Part shown: in pieces, positions 50,580 to 59,263 of the stretch
Layout: each line of letters opens with the position of its first letter
Numbering within the stretch: the stretch's first letter is position 1
NCBI RefSeq assembly: GCF_020166105.1
Contig: NZ_JAIUJY010000001.1
Location: 1 to 64,000, forward strand
Reading direction: 5' to 3'
Length of the DNA: 64,000 bases
Source: Blastococcus sp. LR1
Lineage (GTDB): Bacteria > Actinomycetota > Actinomycetes > Mycobacteriales > Geodermatophilaceae
Made by a program: the position numbers and the translations under genes
Notes under the pieces: model-generated
Told to the model about the DNA's origin: nothing
Database searches by the model: none
What the model saw: the letters and a program-made list of their open reading frames with translations, nothing else

Positions 50580-51593
50580 TCACGCACCGCGCTCGAGCGT
50601 GCCGGGAGCCAGGTGCATCGCCGTCCACCGCGCCACCTGGTCGGCCCACTCCACCCGCTCCTCCGGATGGACGCCGCGCAGGATCCGCCGCCAGGACAGC
50701 CCCCGCTGCAGCGGACCGATCCGCAGGGCCAGGCCGCACAGCTCCCGGAGCTCGGCCGCCGTTCCGAAGTCCAGCCACTGGTCGAGGTAGGCGTCGCGCA
50801 GGCGGACCAGGGAGGAGTCGCCGTCGGGCAGCTCCAGCACGCGGGCGGCGAAGCGCAGGCTGACCAGGAGCACGACGAACGGGTGGGCGACGGAGGCGTC
50901 GCCCCAGTCGAAGAAGCGGTGCCGGCCGTCGTCGACGAACACGTTTCCGTCGTGCAGGTCGTCGTGCTGCACGGACGCCGGGACGCGAGCGCCCGCGAGC
51001 TCCTGGCAGGCGCGGGCGTACGCGGCGAGGTCGGCCAGCACGCGGTCCCGATCCACCCGCGCGAGTCCACCCGGTCGGCCGATCTGCTGGGCCTCGTCGT
51101 CGGCCAGCAGTTCGGCCACCAGCCCGGGCAGCCGCTCCGGCCGATGGTCGGGGACGCCGAGCTGCACCAGCTCCTCGGCGTGCGGCGCGACCGCGACCTG
51201 CAGACGGGCGTGGTCGACCAGCATCGCCTCCCAGGAGGCGACGTCCCCGCCGCCGGCCGCGCGCAGCGTCCCGCCGCCGTCGGGTAAGAGCAGCAGCCGC
51301 CGCTCCGGCTCGACCGCCAGGGGCACGAGGACCTGGTCGGGCACCCACCGGGCGAGCGCCTCGGTGAGCACCGGCTCGTGCGCCGAGCCGGGCCCGACCG
51401 ACTTGAGCCAGACGACGCCGCCGTCCTGCAGCCGCAGCCGGAAGGCGGTCGACCAGGCGCGGACGTGCGGCTGCTCCGGCTCACCTCCGAGGGCCAGGCC
51501 GGCGCGGTCCAGTCGGTCGACCGCCCAGTCGAGGGCCGCCCGCCGCCAGGCCGGGTCCGCCCAGGTGCGCACCCCGGTGGTCTCGCTGGTCAC
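50580..51593 (-). CDS. Aminoglycoside-phosphotransferase-fold kinase
   Basis: 337 residues. Catalytic loop HDDLHDGNVFVD and the Mg-binding FFDWGDA match the APH/choline kinase fold. The N-terminal lobe has VWLKSVGPG in place of a canonical lysine motif. Likely phosphorylates a small metabolite; nothing shows drug resistance. 23 bases upstream of arfB in the same direction. Confidence 0.85.
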   Translation of the reverse strand: MTSETTGVRTWADPAWRRAALDWAVDRLDRAGLALGGEPEQPHVRAWSTAFRLRLQDGGVVWLKSVGPGSAHEPVLTEALARWVPDQVLVPLAVEPERRLLLLPDGGGTLRAAGGGDVASWEAMLVDHARLQVAVAPHAEELVQLGVPDHRPERLPGLVAELLADDEAQQIGRPGGLARVDRDRVLADLAAYARACQELAGARVPASVQHDDLHDGNVFVDDGRHRFFDWGDASVAHPFVVLLVSLRFAARVLELPDGDSSLVRLRDAYLDQWLDFGTAAELRELCGLALRIGPLQRGLSWRRILRGVHPEERVEWADQVARWTAMHLAPGTLERGA

Positions 51594-51634
51594 CGGGCGA
51601 CCCTAGGAGACGGCGTCCCCGACCTCGATGCCTT

Positions 51635-52132
51635 TCAGGCCGGGACCGGGTCCACCCCTCCGGCAGCGCCCGGGCGGCAGCGCACGAGGCGACGCAGCGT
51701 CAGCCACGAGCCCCGCAGCGCGCCGTGGGTCTGCAGCACCTCGATCGCGTAGGCCGAGCAGGTCGGGGTGTAGCGGCAGCACGGACGCCGCTTCGGGCTG
51801 ATCTCGCGCTGGTAACAGCGGACCGCGGAGATGAGCCGGGCCGCGGCGCCGTTGCCCTCCTGCCCGGCGCGGATCGCCGGCAGCGAGCGCGGGGCGACCA
51901 GCATCAGCTCCAGGCCGCAGCCCACCGCGTTCGCCAGGCAGCAGCCGGTGTTCAGGAACAGCAGGTCGCGCAGGCACGAGTCGTTGTTGCGCCGTCCGTA
52001 GCCCATCGGCGGCCCGTAGCCGCGGCCGTAGCCCGGCCCGTATCCCCCGCCGAAGCCGGGGCCGTACCCGCCGTAGCCACGGCGCGGACGCCGACGTCGG
52101 GGACCAAAGCCACCGCTCCAGATGAAGACCAT
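51635..52132 (-). CDS. yidD: Membrane-protein insertion factor YidD with Gly/Tyr-rich extension
   Basis: About 165 residues. The last 80 are the YidD domain: RCYQREISPKRRPCCRYTPT, CSAYAIEVLQTHG and LRRLVRCRPG. The first 85 are unusual: a Gly/Tyr-rich stretch of about 30 residues (GYGGYGPGFGGGYGPGYGRG) and a Cys-containing segment (DSCLRDLLFLNTGCCLANAVGCGLELM). It is away from rpmH-rnpA, its usual site, so it may be a second copy. Confidence 0.82.
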   Translation of the reverse strand: MVFIWSGGFGPRRRRPRRGYGGYGPGFGGGYGPGYGRGYGPPMGYGRRNNDSCLRDLLFLNTGCCLANAVGCGLELMLVAPRSLPAIRAGQEGNGAAARLISAVRCYQREISPKRRPCCRYTPTCSAYAIEVLQTHGALRGSWLTLRRLVRCRPGAAGGVDPVPA

Positions 52133-52219
52133 GGCTGGCCAGGTACCGCGCAAGGTTCGCGACCATGCGTGATCTGGACCGCCGCCTTCGCACCGATGAC
52201 CAGGAGAGCTGATCGTTCT

Positions 52220-52278
52220 GCGTCCTGGCTCACGACCGGTGGTGAGCCAGGACGCCTGACGATCAGGTCACCTGATCA
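52220..52278. repeat. Dispersed palindromic element, copy B (also terminator-like)
   Basis: A perfect 14-bp inverted repeat GCGTCCTGGCTCAC-8-GTGAGCCAGGACGC (52220-52255) is followed by GATCAGGT-1-ACCTGATC (52261-52277). It can act as a terminator for the SDR gene ending at 52291. The 13-mer GTCCTGGCTCACG and its 39-base spacing to GATCAGGT are shared with 20960-21016. Confidence 0.7.
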
Positions 52279-52290
52279 ACAGGGTGCGCC

Positions 52291-53148
52291 TCAGAGGATG
52301 GGCTTGCCGCCGGTGACGGCGACACGGGCCCCCGAGACGTAGGACGCCTCATCGCTCGCCAGCATCACGTAGACCGGCGCCAGCTCAGCCGGCTGCCCGG
52401 GGCGCCCCATGGGCACCTGCTGGCCGAAGCTCTCCACCTTGTCCTCGGGCATGGTCGCCGGGATGAGCGGCGTCCAGACCGGCCCCGGGGCCACGCTGTT
52501 CGCGCGGATGCCCTTCTCGGCCAGCATCTGGGCGAGCGACGCGGTGAAGTTGGCGATCCCCGCCTTGGTCATCGCGTAGGCGCTGAGGTTCGGGCTCGGG
52601 TTGTCCGAGTTCACCGAGGAGGAGTTCACGATCGACCCGCCGGGCGGCATGTGCGGGATGGCGTCCTTGCAGAGGGTGAACATCGCGGACAGGTTCGTGG
52701 CCAGCGTGTAGTCCCACTCCTCGTCGGAGATCTCGTCGAGGGAGTCGTGGCTCATCTGGAACGCGGCGTTGTTGACCAGGATGTCGACCTTGCCGAACTC
52801 CTCGACGGCCTTCGGGATGATCGTCTTGCAGTGCGCGCGGTCGGAGATGTCGCCGGGCACCAGCACGCACTTGCGGCCGGCCTGCTCGACGTACTTCGCG
52901 GTGTCCTGCGCGTCCTCGTGCTCGTTCAGGTACGAGATGAGGACGTCGGCGCCCTCGCGGGCGAAGGCGATCGCGACGGCGCGGCCGATGCCGCTGTCGC
53001 CGCCGGTGATGACGGCGGCCTTGCCGGTGAGGCGACCGGAGCCGGAGTAGGTCTCCTCACCGTGGTCCGGCTTGGGATCCATCTCCCCCAGCGTTCCCGG
53101 CACGCTCTGCTGCTGGGCCGGCTGGCTCTCGGGGCGGGGTGACGACAT
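52291..53148 (-). CDS. SDR oxidoreductase, general-stress YhdF/YdaD type
   Basis: 285 residues. The long N-terminal lead (KPDHGEETYSGSGRLTGK) before TGGDSGIG is characteristic of the stress-induced glucose-dehydrogenase-like SDR group. Catalytic Ser region NSSSVNSDNP and YAMTK are intact; PGPVWTPLIPATMP follows. Substrate unproven. A SigB-type promoter lies 65 bases upstream. Confidence 0.9.
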   Translation of the reverse strand: MSSPRPESQPAQQQSVPGTLGEMDPKPDHGEETYSGSGRLTGKAAVITGGDSGIGRAVAIAFAREGADVLISYLNEHEDAQDTAKYVEQAGRKCVLVPGDISDRAHCKTIIPKAVEEFGKVDILVNNAAFQMSHDSLDEISDEEWDYTLATNLSAMFTLCKDAIPHMPPGGSIVNSSSVNSDNPSPNLSAYAMTKAGIANFTASLAQMLAEKGIRANSVAPGPVWTPLIPATMPEDKVESFGQQVPMGRPGQPAELAPVYVMLASDEASYVSGARVAVTGGKPIL

Positions 53149-53212
53149 GGTGCTCCTCCGTGCGGTGTCCGACCTGCGGCGCGGTCGTCTCCCGCGCCCC
53201 GTCGTCCGCCCG

Positions 53213-53237
53213 CTACCCGGTCACGGGTGGAGGCAAC
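53213..53237 (-). promoter_or_regulatory. Candidate SigB-type promoter for the SDR gene
   Basis: Minus strand GTTG-15-GGGTAG, two mismatches from GTTT-N14-16-GGGTAT. Its spacing equals that of the other candidate at 45294-45318. Confidence 0.4.
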
Positions 53238-53249
53238 CTGCGCTAGGTG

Positions 53250-53375
53250 TCAGGCGGCGCGGGCAGCCGGGGCGGCGACGGCCGACACCCAGCGCATCTC
53301 GAGCCGACGGCGACCAGCGGCGTCCACGACGGGCACCCAGCGGCACTCCGGACAGTCCTTGATCTCACGCATCAT
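53250..53375 (-). CDS. Small hypothetical protein (41 aa)
   Basis: MMREIKDCPECRWVPVVD onward, ending AAPAARAA. A GAAAGGTAG ribosome site lies a few bases before the ATG. One CPEC pair near the start could bind metal in a dimer. Too short for a family call. Upstream of the stress SDR in the same direction. Confidence 0.5.
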   Translation of the reverse strand: MMREIKDCPECRWVPVVDAAGRRRLEMRWVSAVAAPAARAA

Positions 53376-53527
53376 CTCGCTACCTTTCGTTCACCTGCTG
53401 TTCACCTTCACACTCCATCGGCGCGAGTGATCCACACCATGAGTGACCGTTATCGTTTCGTTATCCGAGCGGAGTAGGGACGCCCTGCGCGGGAAGCACA
53501 CCGGCGTCGGGCACGCTGTGCCTCACG

Positions 53528-56068
53528 ATGACCGCCACTCCCCTGCTCGCCGACCCGGCCGACCTCACCGCCCTGCGCAAGCTGGGCGACGACGCCGACG
53601 AGCTGTTCGCCTCCTTCGCCGCCTGGGCCGAGTCGAACGGCACCGTGCTGTACCCGGCGCAGGAGGAGGCGCTGATCGAGCTGGTCAGCGGCGCCAACGT
53701 CGTCCTCGCCACCCCGACGGGCTCCGGCAAGTCGCTGGTCGCCACCGGCGCCCAGTACGCGGCGCTGGCCGCCGGGCGGCGCAGCTACTACACCGCGCCG
53801 ATCAAGGCGCTGGTCAGCGAGAAGTTCTTCGCGCTCTGCGGGGTCTTCGGCGCGGCCAACGTCGGCATGCTGACCGGCGACGCGAGCGTGAACCCCGGCG
53901 CCCCGATCATCGCCTGCACCGCCGAGGTGCTGGCCAACATCGCGCTGCGCGAGGGCCCGGAGACGGACGCCGGACTCGTGGTCATGGACGAGTTCCACTT
54001 CTACGGCGACCCGGACCGCGGCTGGGCCTGGCAGGTGCCGCTGCTCGAGCTGCCCAAGGCGCAGTTCCTCCTGATGAGCGCCACCCTCGGTGACGTCACC
54101 TTCCTGCGCGAGGACCTCACCCGCCGCACCGGCCGGCCGACGGCGCTGGTCGCCAACGCCGAGCGCCCGGTGCCGCTGCACCACTACTACGCGACGACGC
54201 CGATGCACGAGACGATCCAGGAGTTGCTGGACACCCAGCAGGCGCCGATCTACGTCGTCCACTTCACCCAGGCCTCCGCGCTCGAGCGGGCGCAGGCGCT
54301 GATGAGTGTGAACGTGGCGACCAAGGAGCAGAAGGCCGCGATCGGCGACATGATCGGCGGCTTCCGCTTCTCCTCCGCGTTCGGCACGACTCTGAGCAGG
54401 CTGGTCCGGCACGGCATCGGCGTCCACCACGCCGGGATGCTGCCGAAGTACCGGCGACTGGTGGAGCAGCTGGCTCAGGCCGGGCTGCTCAAGGTCATCT
54501 GCGGCACCGACACCCTCGGCGTCGGCATCAACGTGCCGATCCGCACCGTCGTCTTCTCCGCGCTGAGCAAGTACGACGGCACCCGCACCCGGCTGCTCCA
54601 GGTGCGCGAGTTCCACCAGATCGCCGGCCGGGCCGGGCGGGCGGGCTACGACACCGCGGGCACCGTCGTGGTCCAGGCGCCGGAGCACGAGGTCGAGAAC
54701 CTTAAGATGTTCGCGAAGGTCTCCGACGACCCCAAGAAGCGCCGCAAGCTGGTGCGCAAGAAGGCGCCCGAGGGCATGGTGCCGTGGAGCGAGGCGACCA
54801 TGACCCGCCTGGTCGAGGGCGAGCCGGAGAAGCTGACCAGCCACATGCGGGTGTCGACGGCGATGCTGCTCGACGTCGTCGACCGCCCCGGTGACCCCTT
54901 CGTCGCGATGCGCCGGCTGCTGACCGAGAACCACGAGCCGCGCAAGAAGCAGCTGAAGCTGATCCGCGAGGCGATCGGCATCGCCCGCTCGCTGCTGCAG
55001 GCCGGCGTGCTCGAGCGCCTGCCCGTGCCCGAGCCGGACGGCCGCCGCTACGACCTCACCCTCGACCTGCCCGAGGACTTCGCGCTCAACCAGCCGCTGT
55101 CGACCTTCGCGCTGGCCGCGATCGACCTGCTGGACGCCGACTCCGACACCTACCCCCTCGACGTCGTCAGCGTCATCGAGGCGACGCTGGACGACCCGCG
55201 GCAGATCCTGGCCGCCCAGCTGAACAAGGCCAAGGGCGAGGCCGTCGCGCAGATGAAGGCCGAGGGCATCGAGTACGACGAGCGCATGGAGCTGCTCGAG
55301 GAGATCAGCTATCCCAAGCCGCTCGAGGAGCTGCTCGGGCAAGCCTTCGAGATCTACCGGCAGACCAATCCGTGGGCGGCCGACGGGATGCTGTCGCCGA
55401 AGTCGGTGGTCCGGGAGATGTGGGAGCGGGCGTTCACCTTCCGGGAGTTCGTGAACACCTACGGGCTCACCCGGTCCGAGGGCGCGGTGCTGCGCTACCT
55501 CTCCGACGCGTTCAAGGCGTTGCGCTCCGGAGTGCCTGCGTCCGCGCGGACCGAGGAGGTCACCGACCTCGTCGAGTGGCTTGGCGAGCTGGTGCGCCAG
55601 GTCGACTCGTCACTGCTCGACGAGTGGGAGGCCCTGACCAACCCCGACGACGGCGCGGTGGCCGAGGTCGCCGTCCCCGCACGTCCGCGGCCGCTCACCG
55701 GCAACGAGCGGGCGTTCACCGCGATGGTGCGCAACGCGCTGTTCCGCCGGGTGGAGCTCTTCGCGCGGCGCCGCTGGTACGACCTGGGCGAGCTGGACTC
55801 CGGCTCCGGGTGGAACGCCGACCGGTGGGAGCCGGTCGTGCGCGGCTACTTCGAGGAACACACCGAGGTGCAGACCGGCGCCGACGCCCGCGGCCCCGCG
55901 CTGCTGATCGTCGACAAGTCCGAGCCCGGCCTCTGGAAGGTGCGGCAGATCCTGGACGACCCCGAGGGCAACCACGACTGGGGCTTCGACGTGGAGGTGG
56001 ACCTGGAGGCCTCCGACGAGGAGGGCGCGGCGGTGATCCGGCTCGTCGACGCGGGCCGTCGTGACTGA
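53528..56068 (+). CDS. DEAD/DEAH-box helicase with DUF3516
   Basis: 846 residues. RecA-like core: ATPTGSGKS (61-69), DEFH (154-157), SAT (184-186) and HQIAGRAGRAG in motif VI. The C-terminal half is DUF3516, found almost only in actinobacteria. Close to Ski2/Mtr4-type helicases in the core, so RNA is a likely substrate, but nothing here proves it. ATG start. Confidence 0.93.
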   Translation: MTATPLLADPADLTALRKLGDDADELFASFAAWAESNGTVLYPAQEEALIELVSGANVVLATPTGSGKSLVATGAQYAALAAGRRSYYTAPIKALVSEKFFALCGVFGAANVGMLTGDASVNPGAPIIACTAEVLANIALREGPETDAGLVVMDEFHFYGDPDRGWAWQVPLLELPKAQFLLMSATLGDVTFLREDLTRRTGRPTALVANAERPVPLHHYYATTPMHETIQELLDTQQAPIYVVHFTQASALERAQALMSVNVATKEQKAAIGDMIGGFRFSSAFGTTLSRLVRHGIGVHHAGMLPKYRRLVEQLAQAGLLKVICGTDTLGVGINVPIRTVVFSALSKYDGTRTRLLQVREFHQIAGRAGRAGYDTAGTVVVQAPEHEVENLKMFAKVSDDPKKRRKLVRKKAPEGMVPWSEATMTRLVEGEPEKLTSHMRVSTAMLLDVVDRPGDPFVAMRRLLTENHEPRKKQLKLIREAIGIARSLLQAGVLERLPVPEPDGRRYDLTLDLPEDFALNQPLSTFALAAIDLLDADSDTYPLDVVSVIEATLDDPRQILAAQLNKAKGEAVAQMKAEGIEYDERMELLEEISYPKPLEELLGQAFEIYRQTNPWAADGMLSPKSVVREMWERAFTFREFVNTYGLTRSEGAVLRYLSDAFKALRSGVPASARTEEVTDLVEWLGELVRQVDSSLLDEWEALTNPDDGAVAEVAVPARPRPLTGNERAFTAMVRNALFRRVELFARRRWYDLGELDSGSGWNADRWEPVVRGYFEEHTEVQTGADARGPALLIVDKSEPGLWKVRQILDDPEGNHDWGFDVEVDLEASDEEGAAVIRLVDAGRRD

Positions 56069-56202
56069 CCGGACGGCTCTGTTCCGGTCGGACCACTGTC
56101 TCGGGTGCTGGAACAAGTCAAGTCGGCGCCGGTGATCAGTCCCGGCTGATCAGCCGTGTCCGCAGGCCGCTCCCTGTCTCATAGCGGCCCACTGAGGGAC
56201 AG
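56069..56202. other. Intergenic region with paired TGATCA sites
   Basis: Between the helicase stop and a small gene. Two TGATCA palindromes at 56133-56138 and 56147-56152 are separated by 8 bases. Resembles part of the dispersed element but shares no long match with it. Confidence 0.4.
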
Positions 56203-56421
56203 CTATGCCTCGCCCGTATCGCGCGGCGGGTGGGGCACCGTGGCCCTTAGCCGGCGGGGTACCGGAACATGGCCTTCAGGCCGGTCGCAACAGACGTCGA
56301 ACCCGCTGTGCCTAGGGCACTCAATGTCCCCACCGGTCGGGCAGTAGTACACGTCCGGGCAGCCGCAGTCGTAGACAACCTCGTCCCAAGCGGAGGCGAT
56401 GGTCTCGGGTGTCGTGCTCAC
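56203..56421 (-). CDS. Small cysteine-rich protein (72 aa)
   Basis: Starts at the GTG at 56421 (MSTTPETIASAWDEVV). Contains DCGCPDVYYCP, IECPRHSG and FDVCCDRPEG, seven cysteines in 30 residues, suggesting a zinc site. Not recognised. Confidence 0.5.
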   Translation of the reverse strand: MSTTPETIASAWDEVVYDCGCPDVYYCPTGGDIECPRHSGFDVCCDRPEGHVPVPRRLRATVPHPPRDTGEA

Positions 56422-56510
56422 CGGATGACGGTATAGGGCATCGACTCTCCCTCCATGCACGTCTCAGCCCTACCGATGCCATGCCGCGCCTGTCAGGGAC
56501 ACGATCCGGG

Positions 56511-56777
56511 CTATCGGTTCCACTGCCAGTCTGTGAGCCGTTCGTGCACCGTGACGATGTTGGTATCGAGGCCAGTCCACCCCTCGGACTCCAGCTTCCT
56601 GATGCAGGCCTGCGCCTCCCGCTCCGTTGTGAAGCCGCCCAACTGGTACGAGCGCCCCTCTTCCTCGTCGTGCGTTTCGACCAGGTAGACGATGGAGGGC
56701 TCCTTGTACCCGGACGGCAACCACATGACGTATGACCGATAGGTGCGCAGCACCAGGCGGCCGAGACGAATGTGCAC
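56511..56777 (-). CDS. Small hypothetical protein (88 aa)
   Basis: GTG start. A compact sequence with GRSYQLGGFTTEREAQACIRKLESEGW, compatible with a small alpha-beta fold. No membrane segment. Function unknown; 90 bases upstream of the Cys-rich gene in the same direction. Confidence 0.5.
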   Translation of the reverse strand: MHIRLGRLVLRTYRSYVMWLPSGYKEPSIVYLVETHDEEEGRSYQLGGFTTEREAQACIRKLESEGWTGLDTNIVTVHERLTDWQWNR

Positions 56778-56988
56778 GCGAGCACCCTAGAAGGCTGAAG
56801 TCACCTGGCCAGGCCGATGGCGGGGCGGCGGCCCCGACGGCTCAGCTGCGGCCACTCCGTGGGTGTCCCTGAAGCCGCTCCCTGCGCCGCACGCGCCTCC
56901 CGGAGCGTGTGCGCGCGGGAGGTGCGCGGCGGCGAGGACGGTCTGACCAGGCGCCCCGGATCCGACAAGGTCCGTTCGGTGCATGCCA

Positions 56989-57050
56989 ACCGCTCGCCGC
57001 CCACCCCCTCGACGGGGCGACGGTCCAGGCCTGACCGGGAACGCCTCCCC
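56989..57050 (+). repeat. 62-bp imperfect direct repeat, copy 1
   Basis: Matches 57263-57324. Shared blocks are ACCCCCTCGACGGGG and CCTGACCGGGAACGCCT. Each copy contains a CCCC-TCGAC-GGGG hairpin. Confidence 0.7.
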
Positions 57051-57262
57051 TTCCGGCGGACCCGACCACCTGGACGCGACCGGAGGATCGAGGAAGCGAG
57101 CTGCGGTCGCGACTCCAGCAGGCTCGGGAGGGGGAGGCGCGCGCAGACGCCCCCGGCATGGGGCGCTCCACCAAGGGGCGGAAGCTATGGCGGCACAACC
57201 GCGAGTTGGTGCAGGAGGAGATGCGGCGGCGCACGTCGGAGTGACGCGGGACGTCCGCGCCG

Positions 57263-57324
57263 ACCGCACGCCGCTGACCCCCTCGACGGGGTGACAGCCT
57301 CGACCTGACCGGGAACGCCTGCCC
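57263..57324 (+). repeat. 62-bp imperfect direct repeat, copy 2
   Basis: Second copy, starting 274 bases after the first. It lies about 95 bases upstream of the small membrane protein gene, so it may influence its leader. Confidence 0.7.
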
Positions 57325-57417
57325 CCGGGGATGAGTTGGGAAGACCGTCGGCTCCAGGCAAAGGCTTCTGCTGCCGATGCATCCGATGAACGACCGATCG
57401 AGACCCGAGGAGGGGCA

Positions 57418-57615
57418 ATGAACTACCTGCGCCAACTGCAGGCCGAGCGACCCGGGCTCTTCCTGGTCGTCATGCTGGTCGGCTTCTTCGTCGCCTTCCA
57501 GCTCATCCTGTTCGTCGCCCAGCTGATCCTGGGCCCCCTCGGACTCCCGGGCTGGGCACCGCTGCTCCTCGTGCTGGTCGTGCTCGTCGTCGTCGCCCGA
57601 CGGCAGCAGCGCTAG
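57418..57615 (+). CDS. Small membrane protein (65 aa)
   Basis: Two hydrophobic helices (about 13-38 and 44-60), with a strong GAGGAGGGG ribosome site. MNYLRQLQAERPGLFLVVML at the start. Basic C terminus RRQQR. Function unknown. Confidence 0.65.
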   Translation: MNYLRQLQAERPGLFLVVMLVGFFVAFQLILFVAQLILGPLGLPGWAPLLLVLVVLVVVARRQQR

Positions 57616-57675
57616 CTCCTCCCCCGGCCGGCGCCGTCCCGCCCGGCCCGTGACAGGCTCGACGGCGATGAGCGC

Positions 57676-58455
57676 ATGACCGGCTGGGAGATGGTGGCGG
57701 TCCTGGCCGCCGGTCTCGCGGCGGGCGGGATCAACGCCGTCGTCGGCTCGGGGACCCTGGTGTCCTTCCCCGTCCTGCTGTCCGTGGGGCTGCCGCCGGT
57801 GCCGGCCACGATCAGCAACTCGCTCGGACTGGTCGCGGGCAACCTGACGAGCTCGATCGGCTACCGCGAGGAACTGCGCGGACAGCGCCGGCTGCTGCTC
57901 AGCCTGATCCCGGCCTCCGTACTCGGCGGGCTGACCGGCGCGTTCCTGCTCCTGCACCTCCCGGCGTCGACCTTCGAGGCCGTCGTGCCGGCGCTCATCG
58001 CCCTCGCCGTCGTCCTGGTCGCCGTCCAGCCGCTGCTCCAGCGGTTCCTCGCCCGCCGCCGGTCGGGCGCGGAAGCCGACGTCCGCATCGGCCGGGGCCG
58101 CATGGCCGGCCTGTTCGGCAGCGCCTATCTGACCGGCACCTACGGCGGCTACTTCGCCGCCAGCCAGGGCGTCCTGCAGATCGGGCTGTTCGGACTGCTG
58201 CTGCCCGAGTCCCTGCAGCGGCTCAACGCGATCAAGAACGTGCTGACGCTGACCGTGAACGCCGTCGCCGCCGGCGCCTACGTCGTCGTCGCCACCGACC
58301 GGGTGGACTGGACGGCGGCGGGACTGCTGGCCGCCGGTTCGCTCGTCGGCGGCTACGTCAGTTCGCGCTACGGCCGCCGCCTGCCGGAGACGGTGCTGCG
58401 GACGGCGATCGTCATCCTGGGCATCCTCGCGATCGGGGTGCTGCTGAGCCGATGA
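57676..58455 (+). CDS. TauE/SafE-family permease (copy 1)
   Basis: 259 residues with eight hydrophobic segments. AGGINAVVGSGTLVSFPVLLSVGLPPVPA is the family N-terminal signature. Related proteins move sulfite, sulfoacetate or other organosulfonates. ATG start. Its stop overlaps the next start by 4 bases. Confidence 0.88.
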   Translation: MTGWEMVAVLAAGLAAGGINAVVGSGTLVSFPVLLSVGLPPVPATISNSLGLVAGNLTSSIGYREELRGQRRLLLSLIPASVLGGLTGAFLLLHLPASTFEAVVPALIALAVVLVAVQPLLQRFLARRRSGAEADVRIGRGRMAGLFGSAYLTGTYGGYFAASQGVLQIGLFGLLLPESLQRLNAIKNVLTLTVNAVAAGAYVVVATDRVDWTAAGLLAAGSLVGGYVSSRYGRRLPETVLRTAIVILGILAIGVLLSR

Positions 58456-59219
58456 CCGTCCTCGAGTTCGTCTTCCTCCTGGTCGCCGGAGTCGGCGCCG
58501 GCCTCACCGGCAGCATCGCCGGGCTCGCCTCGCTGGTGAGCTATCCGGCGCTGCTGGCCACCGGCATCCCGCCGGTCACCGCGAACGTCTCCAACTCGGT
58601 GGCGCTGGTGCTCAACAGCGTCGGCTCGGTGAGCGCCTCGCGGCCCGAGCTGAAGGGCCAGGGACGGCGGCTGCTGCCCCTCGCGGTGGCCGCCGTGCTC
58701 GGCGGCGTGGCCGGCGCGGTGCTGCTGCTCCTCACCCCGTCGGAGGCGTTCGAGAAGATCGTCCCCGTCCTCATCGCCGGGGCCTCGGCGGCGATCCTCG
58801 TGCAGCGGCCCCCGCGCGAGCTCGCGGGCGACGGCACCCGGCACCGACCGGGCGCCGGAGACCCCTGGTGGCTGCCGCTCGGCACCTTCGTCGTCGCCAT
58901 CTACGGCGGCTACTTCGGCGCCGCCGCCGGCGTCCTGATGCTGGCGATGTACCTGTTGAGCACCGGCGAGGGCCTCCCCCGCGGCAACGCCATGAAGAAC
59001 GTGATCCTCGGGGTGGCCAACGCCGTCGCCGCTCTGGGCTACGTCCTCTTCGCGTCGGTGGCCTGGTCGGCGGTGCTGCCCCTGGCCATCGGCTGCCTGG
59101 TCGGCGGGCGGATGGGCCCGGCCGTCGTGCGCCGGGCGCCGCAGGCGGGGCTCCGGACGGTCATCGCCGTCGCCGGTCTGGGCCTGGCCGTCCACCTGGG
59201 GATCCAGGCCTGGTTCTGA
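58452..59219 (+). CDS. TauE/SafE-family permease (copy 2)
   Basis: 255 residues, same fold as copy 1 (TGSIAGLASLVSYPALLATGIPPVTA), about a third identical by eye. Both halves YGGYFGAAAGVLML-type motif are present. Tandem, translationally coupled paralogues; a heteromeric transporter is possible. Confidence 0.88.
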   Translation: MTVLEFVFLLVAGVGAGLTGSIAGLASLVSYPALLATGIPPVTANVSNSVALVLNSVGSVSASRPELKGQGRRLLPLAVAAVLGGVAGAVLLLLTPSEAFEKIVPVLIAGASAAILVQRPPRELAGDGTRHRPGAGDPWWLPLGTFVVAIYGGYFGAAAGVLMLAMYLLSTGEGLPRGNAMKNVILGVANAVAALGYVLFASVAWSAVLPLAIGCLVGGRMGPAVVRRAPQAGLRTVIAVAGLGLAVHLGIQAWF

Positions 59220-59252
59220 GCCCGTTCCGGCGCGGAACGCCGGAACGGGCTC
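59218..59252. terminator. Bidirectional intrinsic terminator
   Basis: GAGCCCGTTCCGGCG-5-CGCCGGAACGGGCTC, a perfect 15-bp stem. It begins inside the stop codon of the second TauE gene and precedes the stop of the opposite gene at 59264, so it can serve both strands. Confidence 0.85.
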
Positions 59253-59263
59253 AGGGCGTGCAG

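Larger units (their letters stand above)
56778..57417. other. Gene-poor 640-base stretch
   Basis: No established gene. It holds the two 62-bp direct repeats at 56989-57050 and 57263-57324. A 28-codon ATG frame at 57158-57244 (MGRSTKGRKLWRHNRELVQ onward, basic) may be a tiny gene or a remnant. I could not assign a family. Confidence 0.5.

Noticed and set aside
56842-57957. A 371-codon minus-strand frame
   Set aside because: Covers the repeats and the antisense of two membrane genes; composition is that of a shadow.
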